The notes: generated by a model not told the origin, from the sequence alone. DNA of 11,913 nt from Acidobacteria bacterium UBA823 (GCA_002296225.1 DBHR01000004.1:1-11913), one strand, 5' to 3'. Numbered from the stretch's first letter, positions 1 to 7,298 are shown. Numbers and translations are program-made.

Positions 1-22
1 CTGCCAATTGAGCTAGCGGCCC
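1..22 (-). tRNA. 5' end of a tRNA gene, cut by the window edge (Lys-like)
   Basis: Read on the minus strand this is the start of a tRNA: a 7-base acceptor strand GGGCCGC, then TA at positions 8-9, the D-stem GCTC and the D-loop with the GG pair. The anticodon lies outside the window, so the identity is not visible. The acceptor and D-arm resemble bacterial tRNA-Lys, but that is only a resemblance. It is the third member of a same-strand tRNA cluster, 91 bp after tRNA-Arg(CCG). Confidence 0.75.
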
Positions 23-113
23 ACTTCAGGAGGCGAGCGCCGGTCAATGTACTACGAGTATGTTAGGAAGGTCCATCAGACTTCGTAATGAACGGTCCAT
101 CGATGGTTGAAAG

Positions 114-190
114 TGGCGCGCCCGGCAGGATTCGAACCTGCGGCCTTTCGCTCCGGAGGCGAACGCTCTATCCAGCTGAGCTACGGGCGC
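114..190 (-). tRNA. tRNA-Arg (anticodon CCG)
   Basis: The full cloverleaf can be drawn on the minus strand. The acceptor GCGCCCG pairs with CGGGCGC, the D-stem is GCTC/GAGC, and the anticodon stem TTCGC/GCGAA encloses the loop CTCCGGA, giving anticodon CCG (reads CGG). The T-arm is GCAGG-TTCGAAT-CCTGC. The discriminator is G and the CCA tail is encoded. Length is 77 nt and all stems pair perfectly. It sits 31 bp after tRNA-Arg(TCG) and is probably co-transcribed with it. Confidence 0.97.
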
Positions 191-221
191 GCAATCGCGC
201 TGTATGTTCGAGATGAAAAAA

Positions 222-298
222 TGGCGCGCCCGGAGGGATTCGAACCCCCGACCTACGGGTTCGAAGCCCGGCGCTCTATCCAGCTGAGCTACAGGCGC
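222..298 (-). tRNA. tRNA-Arg (anticodon TCG)
   Basis: This is a complete minus-strand cloverleaf of 77 nt with encoded CCA. The acceptor GCGCCTG pairs with CGGGCGC through one G-U pair, and the D-stem is GCTC/GAGC. The anticodon loop CTTCGAA gives anticodon TCG (reads CGA), and the T-arm is GGGGG-TTCGAAT-CCCTC. The outermost anticodon-stem pair (27-43) is C-U, a mismatch; the other four pairs are G-C. It is the first tRNA of the cluster and lies 66 bp after the stop of the Tat-MBL gene, with no obvious intrinsic terminator between. A weak TATGAC -10-like element lies about 10 nt before the mature 5' end, so the tRNAs may have their own promoter or be read through from the MBL operon. Confidence 0.96.
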
Positions 299-364
299 GC
301 AACACAGGGTCATATCGGTAGTTTCTGCAGCAGCGTAAGTGCGGCGCGAAGCCATCCACCGTCA

Positions 365-1270
365 CTACTGTTCAGCGGTTAGTTCCTCGACCGCCACGTT
401 CAACACGCGTGCCAAGCTTTGCGGCGTGCTGTCATGGTCGTCCATACCAGGAAGCCGCTCGAGTGATGCAATTTGCTCCTGCGAGTGGCCCGCTGCCACG
501 CCCCGTTCAACGTGCTCGAGCACGGCCTCGAAATACTGTCGCTGGACCACGAGATCGTCGGCGGCGCCGGTGACTGAGAACCGTGCGCCGGCATGGCCGA
601 AAATATAGAGTGTGTCGCTATCGTGATCGTTGATGACCTGCGGCAGCAGCTTGATCCAGCCACGAATCGATGCTCCGCCAGGACGGTCCACAAACGGGTC
701 CCGTCGGTTGAATAGCAGGTCGCCGAGGTGCGCAATATTGGCACGCTCGAAAGTCACGACGACGTCGCCACTGGTGTGGGCAGAGCCGTAATATCTTGCC
801 GAGACGACCTCGTCGCCAGCGTCCATGCGCCAGTTCTCGTCGAACGTCGTATCGGGATACGCTTGGTTGGCTACGGTGCCCCGCTGGCGTGCTTGTCGCC
901 GTTGTAGGCCTGGCACGTTGGCGTGGGAGACAATCTCCCGCGTCGCGGCACGAAGCACTTTATTGCCGCCGGTGTGGTCCCCGTGGTGGTGCGTGTTCAC
1001 CAGTACATCAATCATCCGAGAGCTGCGCATCTTGAGACCGCTCAGGCACGCGCTGGCCGTGTCGGGATACTGGCTGTCGACGACCACCAGTGCGTCGTCC
1101 GAGATCAGCCAACCGATCGTGCCGCCGCGCATGTGGAATGCGCCCACGTTCCGGCGCAACTCTTCAAACCTCGGGGTCGCGTCCTGCGCCCGTAGGGGTA
1201 GGCGTCCAAAGGCGCCGCCAACGAGTGCGAGCGACGAGGTCGTCAAGAATTCACGGCGGTTCCAGAACAT
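365..1270 (-). CDS. Tat-exported metallo-beta-lactamase-fold hydrolase
   Basis: This 301-residue protein is predicted to be a periplasmic metal-dependent hydrolase. The N-terminus reads NRREFLTT followed by a hydrophobic stretch, a classic twin-arginine signal, so it is likely folded and metallated before export. The MBL metal ligands are all present: H94, H96, D98 and H99 in NTHHHGDH, H165 in SAHTSGD, D184 in HLGDLLF and H226 in FGHAG. This is a full two-metal set, so an active hydrolase is likely. The substrate cannot be read from sequence; the layout fits the broad secreted MBL group related to class B3 beta-lactamases and quinoprotein-relay-like hydrolases. The ATG is preceded by a strong AAGGAGG 7 nt upstream. 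It starts 24 bp after the lipoprotein MBL gene, so the two should form one operon. Family confidence is high and function confidence is low. Confidence 0.93.
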   Translation of the reverse strand: MFWNRREFLTTSSLALVGGAFGRLPLRAQDATPRFEELRRNVGAFHMRGGTIGWLISDDALVVVDSQYPDTASACLSGLKMRSSRMIDVLVNTHHHGDHTGGNKVLRAATREIVSHANVPGLQRRQARQRGTVANQAYPDTTFDENWRMDAGDEVVSARYYGSAHTSGDVVVTFERANIAHLGDLLFNRRDPFVDRPGGASIRGWIKLLPQVINDHDSDTLYIFGHAGARFSVTGAADDLVVQRQYFEAVLEHVERGVAAGHSQEQIASLERLPGMDDHDSTPQSLARVLNVAVEELTAEQ

Positions 1271-1294
1271 GGTCAGCCTCCTTACGATAGGTGC

Positions 1295-2179
1295 TTACTG
1301 GCGCTGTTCCGTCAGTTCACGATAGACACCTTCGATGTTCAATGCGAAATGTTCGTCGTAGCGTACCCAGTCAGCATACTGCGGCAGTTCAAGCGAGTTC
1401 TGGATGGCTTGGAGCGACTGCCCGTCGTCCATCCGCGTGGCCACCTCACCCGTGAGCGTTCTGAGATACTCGATATGCGCGCGCACGTCGTCGCGGCTTC
1501 CGATCTCACCGTGGCCAGGCACGAACTGATCCACATCATAATCGGCCAGAGTCTCTAGCGCTCCGATCCAGCCGTCGAGATCGCCCGAGGCGAGGTTGCG
1601 CCACGGGAGCGTGCGAACGGACAAGGTGTCGACCATGAACGCCAATCGTCGCGACGGCACATGCAGAATGATATTGCTATCAGTTTCCGAGTGACCGGGG
1701 AACGACAGGTCGACGTCGATATCGCCGATGGTCAGTGTCATCTCGTCGGTGAACGTTTCGTCAGGCGGTTTCACGGCCTCCATACCTTCGTCGTCGAGAT
1801 GGGCTGTCACGTTCTCGTGGCTGACCGTTACCACGTCGTCACCAAATATGGCTCCGCCCGACACGTGATCATTGTGGTAGTGACTGTAGACCAGGTACTG
1901 AATTGGTGCGTCGGTGACCTTCCGCACCTCCTCGAGATACCGCTCCGCAGCTTCAGTTGACTGAGGATCAGTGACGAGCACCCCGTCGTCGGTAACGATG
2001 AAGAGCGACCGATGGGTGTTATACGTAAAGAGGAATACATCGTCGGCAACCTCGTCGACGCTGACTGTCGGGCCAACCGGTAGGGTTTCCGCGGCCGGTT
2101 CAGTTGGCGGCCCCTGTTCAGATGCGGGTGCACAGGCGCTCAGGAGCATGAGGGTAGCGAGGAGCGTTCGAGGTGTCAT
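1295..2179 (-). CDS. Lipoprotein metallo-beta-lactamase-fold hydrolase
   Basis: This 294-residue MBL-fold protein starts with a short lipoprotein signal, MTPRTLLATLMLLSAC, with a lipobox ending in Cys16. A Pro/Glu-rich linker of about 20 residues follows, so it is probably tethered in the envelope. The ligand set is complete: H100, H102, D104 and H105 in SHYHNDH, H163 in FPGHSETD, D184 in FMVDTL and H223 in VPGHGE. It aligns in layout with the next gene but is clearly diverged, so the pair are old paralogues or independent members. The ATG has an AGGAG ribosome site 7 nt upstream. A TATAAT box 57-62 bp upstream of the start, overlapping the end of the mak gene, may drive it. A beta-lactamase or lactonase role is possible but not shown. 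Confidence 0.93.
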   Translation of the reverse strand: MTPRTLLATLMLLSACAPASEQGPPTEPAAETLPVGPTVSVDEVADDVFLFTYNTHRSLFIVTDDGVLVTDPQSTEAAERYLEEVRKVTDAPIQYLVYSHYHNDHVSGGAIFGDDVVTVSHENVTAHLDDEGMEAVKPPDETFTDEMTLTIGDIDVDLSFPGHSETDSNIILHVPSRRLAFMVDTLSVRTLPWRNLASGDLDGWIGALETLADYDVDQFVPGHGEIGSRDDVRAHIEYLRTLTGEVATRMDDGQSLQAIQNSLELPQYADWVRYDEHFALNIEGVYRELTEQRQ

Positions 2180-2235
2180 CTGGATCTCCTAGACAGCACG
2201 GTCAGGGTTGTTCGGTGTAAACACGGTCGGGCCGA

Positions 2236-2241
2236 ATTATA
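2236..2241 (-). promoter_or_regulatory. Possible -10 box (TATAAT) of the MBL operon
   Basis: The minus strand carries an exact TATAAT here, and the TAA within it is the stop codon of the fructokinase gene. Transcription would begin near 2229 and leave a leader of about 50 nt before the lipoprotein MBL start at 2179, a reasonable length. No good -35 hexamer lies 16-18 nt upstream, so this is only a candidate; read-through from mak is the alternative. Confidence 0.35.
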
Positions 2242-3148
2242 CTGTTTTCTCCCACAGCCACGCCGCGCCGCGAACGCCACTCGAATCACCGTGGACGGGT
2301 CGCACGAGCCTAGTGTCGATCCGGTCCGAAAAGACATACGTCGTCCAAAGCAATGGGACCCTCTCGTAGAGCGAATCCAGATTCGATAGGCCACCACCTA
2401 AGACGATGACGTCTGGGTCGATGAGGTTGATGACTGTCGCCAACCCGCGCGCTAGCCGACCTTCATACCTTGCGAGAGCGGCCTGGGCGGCGGTCTCGCC
2501 GTCCCGCGCGGCTTGCGCGATCTCCGAGGCCTGGCGCTGGGTTCCTGTGTCAGCCTCGTAATCCCGGCTAAATCCCGGACCGGAGAGAAAGGTTTCGAGG
2601 CAGCCGCGCCGGCCGCAGTAGCAGGATGGCCCCGGCAGTTCTTCAGGTGTGGGCCAGGGCAACGGGTTATGCCCCCATTCACCGCCGATGGCGTTCACGC
2701 CAACCAGCGGACGCCCGTCAATAATTACCCCACCGCCTGTGCCCGTGCCCAAGATGACGCCAAAGACGACCCGGGCGTTCGCGCCGCCCCCGTCGGTCGC
2801 TTCAGACAACGCGAAGCAATTGGCATCGTTATTAAAACGCAGTGGACGGTTCAGACGGACCTTCAGGTCTTCGGCCAGGTTGCGGCCGTTAACCCATGTC
2901 GAATTGGAATTCTTGATGAGACCGGTCGCGGGGGAGATTGCACCTGGTGTGCCCAGTCCCACGGTGCCCTGCGTGCCGAGTTCGCGTTCGACCGAAGTCA
3001 CAAGATCCACAATCGCTTGGACGGTGGCATCGTAGTCGTCGTGCGGTGTCAGCACACGCTGGCGGACGAGGGTCGTGCCGTCTGGCGCGAGGGCGATCGC
3101 CTCAATTTTTGTACCGCCTAGGTCGACGCCGATCCGTACATCCTCCAC
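2237..3148 (-). CDS. mak: ROK-family fructokinase (Mak-like)
   Basis: This is a 303-residue sugar kinase of the ROK family that phosphorylates a hexose, probably fructose, with ATP in the cytoplasm. With the chosen GTG start the visible motifs are the phosphate loop GVDLGGTK (7-14), NDAN with catalytic Asp108, the GTGTGGG loop (134-140), GEWGH with zinc ligand His160, and CYCGRRGC with Cys176, Cys178 and Cys183. The tail HGDSSGVRGAAWLW matches E. coli Mak as I remember it, as do NSTW and HNPLPW, and E. coli Mak is of nearly the same length. The frame stays open upstream to a TTG at 3286, but that would overlap yyaL by 67 bp; the GTG with GGAA 6 nt upstream starts just where Mak starts. It lies 71 bp after yyaL on the same strand. 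Fructose against glucose or mannose preference is inferred from the Mak similarity. Confidence 0.93.
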   Translation of the reverse strand: MEDVRIGVDLGGTKIEAIALAPDGTTLVRQRVLTPHDDYDATVQAIVDLVTSVERELGTQGTVGLGTPGAISPATGLIKNSNSTWVNGRNLAEDLKVRLNRPLRFNNDANCFALSEATDGGGANARVVFGVILGTGTGGGVIIDGRPLVGVNAIGGEWGHNPLPWPTPEELPGPSCYCGRRGCLETFLSGPGFSRDYEADTGTQRQASEIAQAARDGETAAQAALARYEGRLARGLATVINLIDPDVIVLGGGLSNLDSLYERVPLLWTTYVFSDRIDTRLVRPVHGDSSGVRGAAWLWEKTV

Positions 3149-3219
3149 GGTCAGTTCCGTATGTAGTTCTTGATGGGGTGGTAGGGCACCTGCATGAATA
3201 TAACGGTGAGCTAAGAGCG

Positions 3220-5580
3220 TTAGGGGCGGCGTGTGGCGCGGATCTGCTGTGCGAACACTACTGGGTCGGTTGTTGGCAGTTCGCAAATCCTGTTCTCGCA
3301 GACGTACGCAGTCGTTTGGCCGCCGCGCGCGAACTTGCCCTCGACGAGTGGCACGAGCTCTGCGTGCGAATTAAATCTGTCGTTTTCGCCCACGACACTG
3401 AGGATCCGGTTGGGAAGAAACGTCGTCCGGAGTTCGGCTAGGAATGATTCGGCGGCCGCGCGCGCGTCCGGTGTGACGATGATGATCTCCTTGGGCGTGT
3501 CGAGGCGAAAGTCGACCGCGAGGAGCATCTCAGACATGGCCACGGGACTCTGGGCCAGCGGCGTGCCGAATGCGCGCAGCGTTCCTTCGGCGCGTTGCCG
3601 GTAGGTGTCATCGGTCGTGAATTCGTGAAGGCGCAGTAAATTTAAGAGTTGCACCGAATTCCCAGACGGCTCCGCAGCGTCGTAGCCTGGCTTTTCCCGC
3701 GTGAGCATCGGTTCGTGTTGGTTGCTCGTCCGGAAGAAGCCACCCTCGGGATCTTCGAACTCGGCAGCGAGGACGCCATCAAGCGCTAGTGCCTCTTCCA
3801 ACCAACGCGGCTCACTCGTCGCCTCGTAAAGATCGAGAAGCGCGGCGATGAGGAAGGCGTAGTCCTCCAGGTAGCCGGCTATCCGGGCTCGCCCACCGGC
3901 GTAACTGCGGAGTAGCCGGTCGCCGTCCTTCAGGTGCGTGAGGACGAAGTCGGCGGCCCGTGTGGCACGATCGGCGTAGTCTGGGTCGGCAAGGGTCAAC
4001 GCAGCCTGCGCGAATGCCGAGATCATCAGTCCATTCCAGGACGTGATTATCTTGTCGTCTAACAGGGGTGCGGGTCGTGTTGAGCGAGCGCGATACAGGG
4101 TCTCGCGGGCCTCTTCGAGTAATCGCCGAGCTGCGTCGGTCTCGATGTTCAACTCAGCGGCGACGGTGGCGAGGGGCTTGGGTGTGTGGAGAATATTCCG
4201 GTTCTCGAAATTGCCATCTGGAGTCACGCCATAATGTCTCGAGGCCAAGGCGAGCGCCTGCCCGTCGAGTAAGGCGGCCAGTTCCTCCTGCGTCCATGTG
4301 AAGTACCAGCCCTCCTCGCGCTCACCGCTCGGTCCGAAGCTGTCGGCGTCGGTCGCGGAGTAGAACCCGCCGTCGGGAGACGTCATGTCCCGCATGATGT
4401 AGCGGAGGATCTCTTGTGCAATTCTGGCGAAGTCGTCCCGTTCGGTCGCTTGATAGGCCTCAAGATAAGCCGTCACCAGTAGCGCGTTGTCGTAAAGCAT
4501 CTTCTCAAAATGCGGGACGAGCCACTGCGCGTCGGTCGAGTAGCGGTGGAAGCCGCCCCCTATCTGGTCGTACATGCCACCGCCGGCCATCCGCTCAAGC
4601 GTCCGTGTGGCCATGTCGATCGCTCGCGCGTCACCAGTTCGCCGGTGCTGACGCAGCAGTAAGCGGATGGACATTCCACTCGGAAATTTTTGCGTGCCTC
4701 GCAGTCCGCCGAATTGTTCATCAAACTGCTCGTTGTAGTAGGTCGCCACCTCCTCGATGGCGCTCGCGCCGGCCAACTCCATGCTGCTGGGGACGGGTAC
4801 CAGCCGGCCGGTGATTCGCCTGGTGATCTCGGCCGAGGCGGCCGAGATCTGGTCGGGTTGCTCGTCGTAAGCGACCTTGAGCCGCTTCAGCATTGTCAAG
4901 AAGCCGATACGGACTCCGCGATCACCATCACGCGCAGGTACGTAGGTTGTTCCACTATAGGCTTCGCGATCCGGCGTGACCCAGACGGTCATTGGCCAGC
5001 CGCCCTGGCCGGTTAGCATCTGTACGACGCTCATGTAGATCGCGTCGATATCTGGGCGCTCCTCGCGATCGACCTTGATTGCCACGTAGTTCTCGTTGAT
5101 GTACTGGGCGATCTCTTCGTCTTCGAAGGATTCCTCCTCCATGACATGGCACCAGTGACACGTCGAGTACCCGACCGATAGCAGCACAGGGCGATTCAGG
5201 CGTCGAGCCGTCTCGAACGCTTCGTCAGCCCAGGGATACCAGTTCATTGGGTTGTGCGCGTGCTGTTGCAGATAGGGGCTGGCTTCGAGGTAGAGACGGT
5301 TCGTGTATTTTGGGGATCCGTCGGCTTTTAGATGGCGGGTACGCGGCCGATAGTCAGGGTCGCGTGCCGCCCAGGCCGATTCGAGATCGGCCGCGAGGGC
5401 GTCGTCGAAGGCTTGGGCGCCAGGCAGCGCAACGACGATTCCTTCGCTCGATTGCGCTCTGGCGTTCGTGCCGAACCACCCGACGATGACGACGCTGCAT
5501 AAGACCAGCGCGGTCATCCGCGCCGCAAGCCGCAGTGTGGACCGCTGGGGTACCGTGCCGTGGATGACCGATCGAGGCAT
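3220..5580 (-). CDS. yyaL: Exported DUF255 thioredoxin / six-hairpin protein (YyaL/SPATA20 family)
   Basis: This 786-residue protein belongs to the YyaL/SPATA20 (SSP411) family, whose biochemical role is unsettled. The N-terminus has Arg residues and a hydrophobic core (about 22-36) ending in NARAQS, so a Sec signal peptide with cleavage near 42 is likely. The thioredoxin-like DUF255 domain follows (about 93-255) with RLYLEASPYLQQHAHNPMNW and the CHWC motif at 141-144, so both redox cysteines are present. The rest is the (alpha/alpha)6 AGE-like barrel, with MYDQIGGGFHRYSTD (336-350), HFEKMLYDNA (357-366), a DADSFGPSGE segment and DDKIITSWNGLM. The C-terminus AYVCENRICELPTTDP is also typical, so the protein is full length and about 100 residues longer than usual because of the leader. 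The ATG has only a weak GGA ribosome site. The next gene is a sugar kinase 71 bp away, which fits a sugar-related role by inference only. Confidence 0.93.
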   Translation of the reverse strand: MPRSVIHGTVPQRSTLRLAARMTALVLCSVVIVGWFGTNARAQSSEGIVVALPGAQAFDDALAADLESAWAARDPDYRPRTRHLKADGSPKYTNRLYLEASPYLQQHAHNPMNWYPWADEAFETARRLNRPVLLSVGYSTCHWCHVMEEESFEDEEIAQYINENYVAIKVDREERPDIDAIYMSVVQMLTGQGGWPMTVWVTPDREAYSGTTYVPARDGDRGVRIGFLTMLKRLKVAYDEQPDQISAASAEITRRITGRLVPVPSSMELAGASAIEEVATYYNEQFDEQFGGLRGTQKFPSGMSIRLLLRQHRRTGDARAIDMATRTLERMAGGGMYDQIGGGFHRYSTDAQWLVPHFEKMLYDNALLVTAYLEAYQATERDDFARIAQEILRYIMRDMTSPDGGFYSATDADSFGPSGEREEGWYFTWTQEELAALLDGQALALASRHYGVTPDGNFENRNILHTPKPLATVAAELNIETDAARRLLEEARETLYRARSTRPAPLLDDKIITSWNGLMISAFAQAALTLADPDYADRATRAADFVLTHLKDGDRLLRSYAGGRARIAGYLEDYAFLIAALLDLYEATSEPRWLEEALALDGVLAAEFEDPEGGFFRTSNQHEPMLTREKPGYDAAEPSGNSVQLLNLLRLHEFTTDDTYRQRAEGTLRAFGTPLAQSPVAMSEMLLAVDFRLDTPKEIIIVTPDARAAAESFLAELRTTFLPNRILSVVGENDRFNSHAELVPLVEGKFARGGQTTAYVCENRICELPTTDPVVFAQQIRATRRP

Positions 5581-5610
5581 GAGAAATCCGGTAGATCTTT
5601 CAGATTTAAC

Positions 5611-5636
5611 CCCAGCGCTCTACGTCGGCGCCTGGG
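5611..5636. other. Hairpin in the probable yyaL leader
   Basis: CCCAG-CGC pairs with GCG-C-CTGGG: 8 base pairs with one bulged C and a 9-nt loop. It lies 31-56 bp before the yyaL ATG and downstream of the TATAAT candidate, so it would be in the 5' leader of the minus-strand mRNA. There is no T-tract, so a terminator is unlikely. It may affect translation or mean nothing. Confidence 0.35.
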
Positions 5637-5655
5637 TTCACGCCGGGGACTGTCA

Positions 5656-5661
5656 ATTATA
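5656..5661 (-). promoter_or_regulatory. Possible -10 box (TATAAT) of yyaL
   Basis: There is an exact TATAAT on the minus strand 76-81 bp before the yyaL start codon. Transcription would start near 5649 and give a leader of about 69 nt that contains the hairpin at 5611-5636. No clear TTGACA-like hexamer is seen at the right distance, so it is a candidate only. It also falls inside a short inverted repeat, GGACT-9 nt-AGTCC (5647-5665). Confidence 0.4.
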
Positions 5662-5756
5662 GTCCACCGCTGACGGGCTCATCGGCCCTCACCCCCCCGG
5701 ATGCTATGCTGAGAAGATAGACGGACGGGGATCCTTAGAGCAAGAGCCTACCCATT

Positions 5757-5858
5757 ATGACGGAATCATTTCGTTTGCAACTAGGGGGAGACAAGGCGCA
5801 CACGAGACACACGGGTGACGCGATTTGTCTGATGATGTGTTGCAGGAAGGTGGTTTGA
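5757..5858 (+). CDS. Possible 33-residue leader ORF upstream of the lpd gene
   Basis: A short frame from ATG to TGA ends 16 bp before the dihydrolipoamide dehydrogenase start. It would encode MTESFRLQLGGDK followed by a Cys-containing tail ending ICLMMCCRKVV. There is no convincing ribosome site, only AAGAG about 10 nt upstream. I do not recognise the peptide. It could be a translated leader or chance. The rest of the divergent region (5581-5874) holds only the yyaL promoter candidate and a hairpin; I see no clear plus-strand promoter. Confidence 0.2.
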   Translation: MTESFRLQLGGDKAHTRHTGDAICLMMCCRKVV

Positions 5859-5874
5859 ACGAGGTGGTGTTGCC

Positions 5875-7290
5875 ATGACCGAAGGCATGACTGACCTGGC
5901 CATCGTCGGGGCCGGCCCCGGAGGCTACGCCGCTGCGTTCCGAGCGGCCGACCTGGGCCTTGACGTCACGCTGGTTGACGAAGCCCCCCACCCTGGCGGC
6001 GTGTGCCTGTATCACGGCTGCATACCGTCGAAGGCGCTGTTGCACGTTGCACAGGTTATCGACCAGGCGCGGCACGCCGAGGCTTGGGGGGTGCGGTTTG
6101 GGTCGCCCACGTTCGACATCCCGGCCTTGCAAGCTTGGAAAGCCGGCGTCGTTGAACGGCTAACCAGCGGATTAGGACAACTCTCGAGGCAGCGAAAAGT
6201 GCGCTATGTTAAAGGCTGCGCGTCGATCGTTGATCCGCACAGGCTCTCGGTCCGCGGTGCCGACAGTGATCAGATAATCCGGTTCGATCACGCCATCCTT
6301 GCTACTGGTTCGAGTCCAGCTATCCCCGCTTCGCTCTTGCTCGAAAGCGATCGCGTGATGGATTCGACCAAAGCACTCGAACTTTCTGATGTGCCCGCTC
6401 GTCTGCTCGTTGTCGGCGGTGGCTACATCGGCCTTGAGTTGGGTACCGTGTATGCGGCGCTTGGGTCTCGTGTCTCGATCGTCGAGATGACCGACGGCTT
6501 GTTACCAGGGGCTGACCGGGACTTAGTGACGCCGGTAGCAAAGCGGATGGCGGACCTCGCGGAGGCCATCTGGACCGGGACGACGGTGGCGCGGCTAGGA
6601 GTCGCGGGTGAAGGGATCGTGGTTGACCTTGAAGGAAAGGCGGCTGAGAGCTCCGGTCAGGTCTTCGACCGCGTGCTGGTCGCGGTAGGTCGCCGGCCGA
6701 ATTCAAAGATTGCCGGGCTACACAACACACGTGTCCAGGTAGACTCGAGCGGTTTCGTGCAGGTCGATGGCCAGCGACGGACGGCCGAACCATCAATTTT
6801 TGCGGTCGGCGATCTCGTCGGCGAGCCAATGCTTGCGCACAAGGCGTCGCACGAGGGCCGGTTGGCCGTCGAGGTCATCCATGGCAGTAAGGGTGTCTTC
6901 GAGCCGCTTGCAATTCCAGCGGTGGTCTTTACCCATCCGGAGATCGCATGGTGCGGTCTCACCGAGATGGAAGCCAAGGTGGGAGGGCGCGCGGTGAAGG
7001 TCGTGAAATTTCCCTGGGGTGCGTCAGGTCGAGCCGCAACTCTCGACCAAGTCGACGGCATGACTAAGCTTGTCGTCGATTGCGAATCAGAGCAGGTCCT
7101 CGGGGTGGGCATTGTAGGTGCTGGCGCGGGGGAACTGATCGCCGAAGGCGTACTGGCAGTTGAAATGGGCGCGACCGCATCGGATCTGACGATGACGATC
7201 CATCCGCACCCTACGTTGTCGGAGACGCTCATGGAATCTGCCGAGGTTTTCTTCGGTCAGTCCACGCATTACCTAGGGAAGGCGCGGTAG
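5875..7290 (+). CDS. lpdA: Dihydrolipoamide dehydrogenase (E3)
   Basis: This 471-residue flavoprotein oxidises the dihydrolipoyl group of 2-oxoacid dehydrogenase complexes or the glycine cleavage system, reducing NAD+. It shows the FAD Rossmann motif GAGPGG (12-17) and the redox disulfide in GGVCLYHGCIPSK (Cys44 and Cys49). The NAD-binding motif VVGGGYIGLELG, the second FAD motif FAVGDLVGEPMLAHK and the C-terminal dimer motif HPHPTLSE with catalytic pair His445/Glu450 are also present. Long stretches match E. coli Lpd as I remember it (VERLTSGL, DSTKALEL, FPWGASGRA), and the length is the same. The residues between the cysteines are LYHG rather than the usual LNVG. The first ATG has GAGG 10 nt upstream; Met5 is an alternative. 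No E1, E2 or lipoyl protein gene is in the window, so this E3 stands alone and probably serves complexes encoded elsewhere. Confidence 0.95.
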   Translation: MTEGMTDLAIVGAGPGGYAAAFRAADLGLDVTLVDEAPHPGGVCLYHGCIPSKALLHVAQVIDQARHAEAWGVRFGSPTFDIPALQAWKAGVVERLTSGLGQLSRQRKVRYVKGCASIVDPHRLSVRGADSDQIIRFDHAILATGSSPAIPASLLLESDRVMDSTKALELSDVPARLLVVGGGYIGLELGTVYAALGSRVSIVEMTDGLLPGADRDLVTPVAKRMADLAEAIWTGTTVARLGVAGEGIVVDLEGKAAESSGQVFDRVLVAVGRRPNSKIAGLHNTRVQVDSSGFVQVDGQRRTAEPSIFAVGDLVGEPMLAHKASHEGRLAVEVIHGSKGVFEPLAIPAVVFTHPEIAWCGLTEMEAKVGGRAVKVVKFPWGASGRAATLDQVDGMTKLVVDCESEQVLGVGIVGAGAGELIAEGVLAVEMGATASDLTMTIHPHPTLSETLMESAEVFFGQSTHYLGKAR

Positions 7291-7298
7291 AAGCACCA

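Noticed and set aside
44..382. Open frames over the tRNA cluster on both strands
   Set aside because: They translate tRNA genes; phrases such as GFEP and QLSYGRA are the familiar result of reading conserved tRNA arms.
825..1325. Plus-strand frame of 166 residues opposite the Tat-MBL gene
   Set aside because: It is an antisense shadow of a gene with intact motifs, with no protein-like features of its own.
2513..3121. Plus-strand frame of 202 residues opposite mak
   Set aside because: It is antisense to a fully recognised kinase, resembles no family and has no ribosome site; long antisense frames are expected in GC-rich DNA.
3149..3286. Longer N-terminus for the fructokinase from a TTG at 3286
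   Set aside because: It would overlap yyaL by 67 bp and add 46 residues not seen in Mak; the GTG at 3148 fits family length.
6320..7232. Minus-strand frames opposite lpdA
   Set aside because: They are rich in Arg, Ser and Pro, of low complexity, and antisense to a clear flavoprotein.
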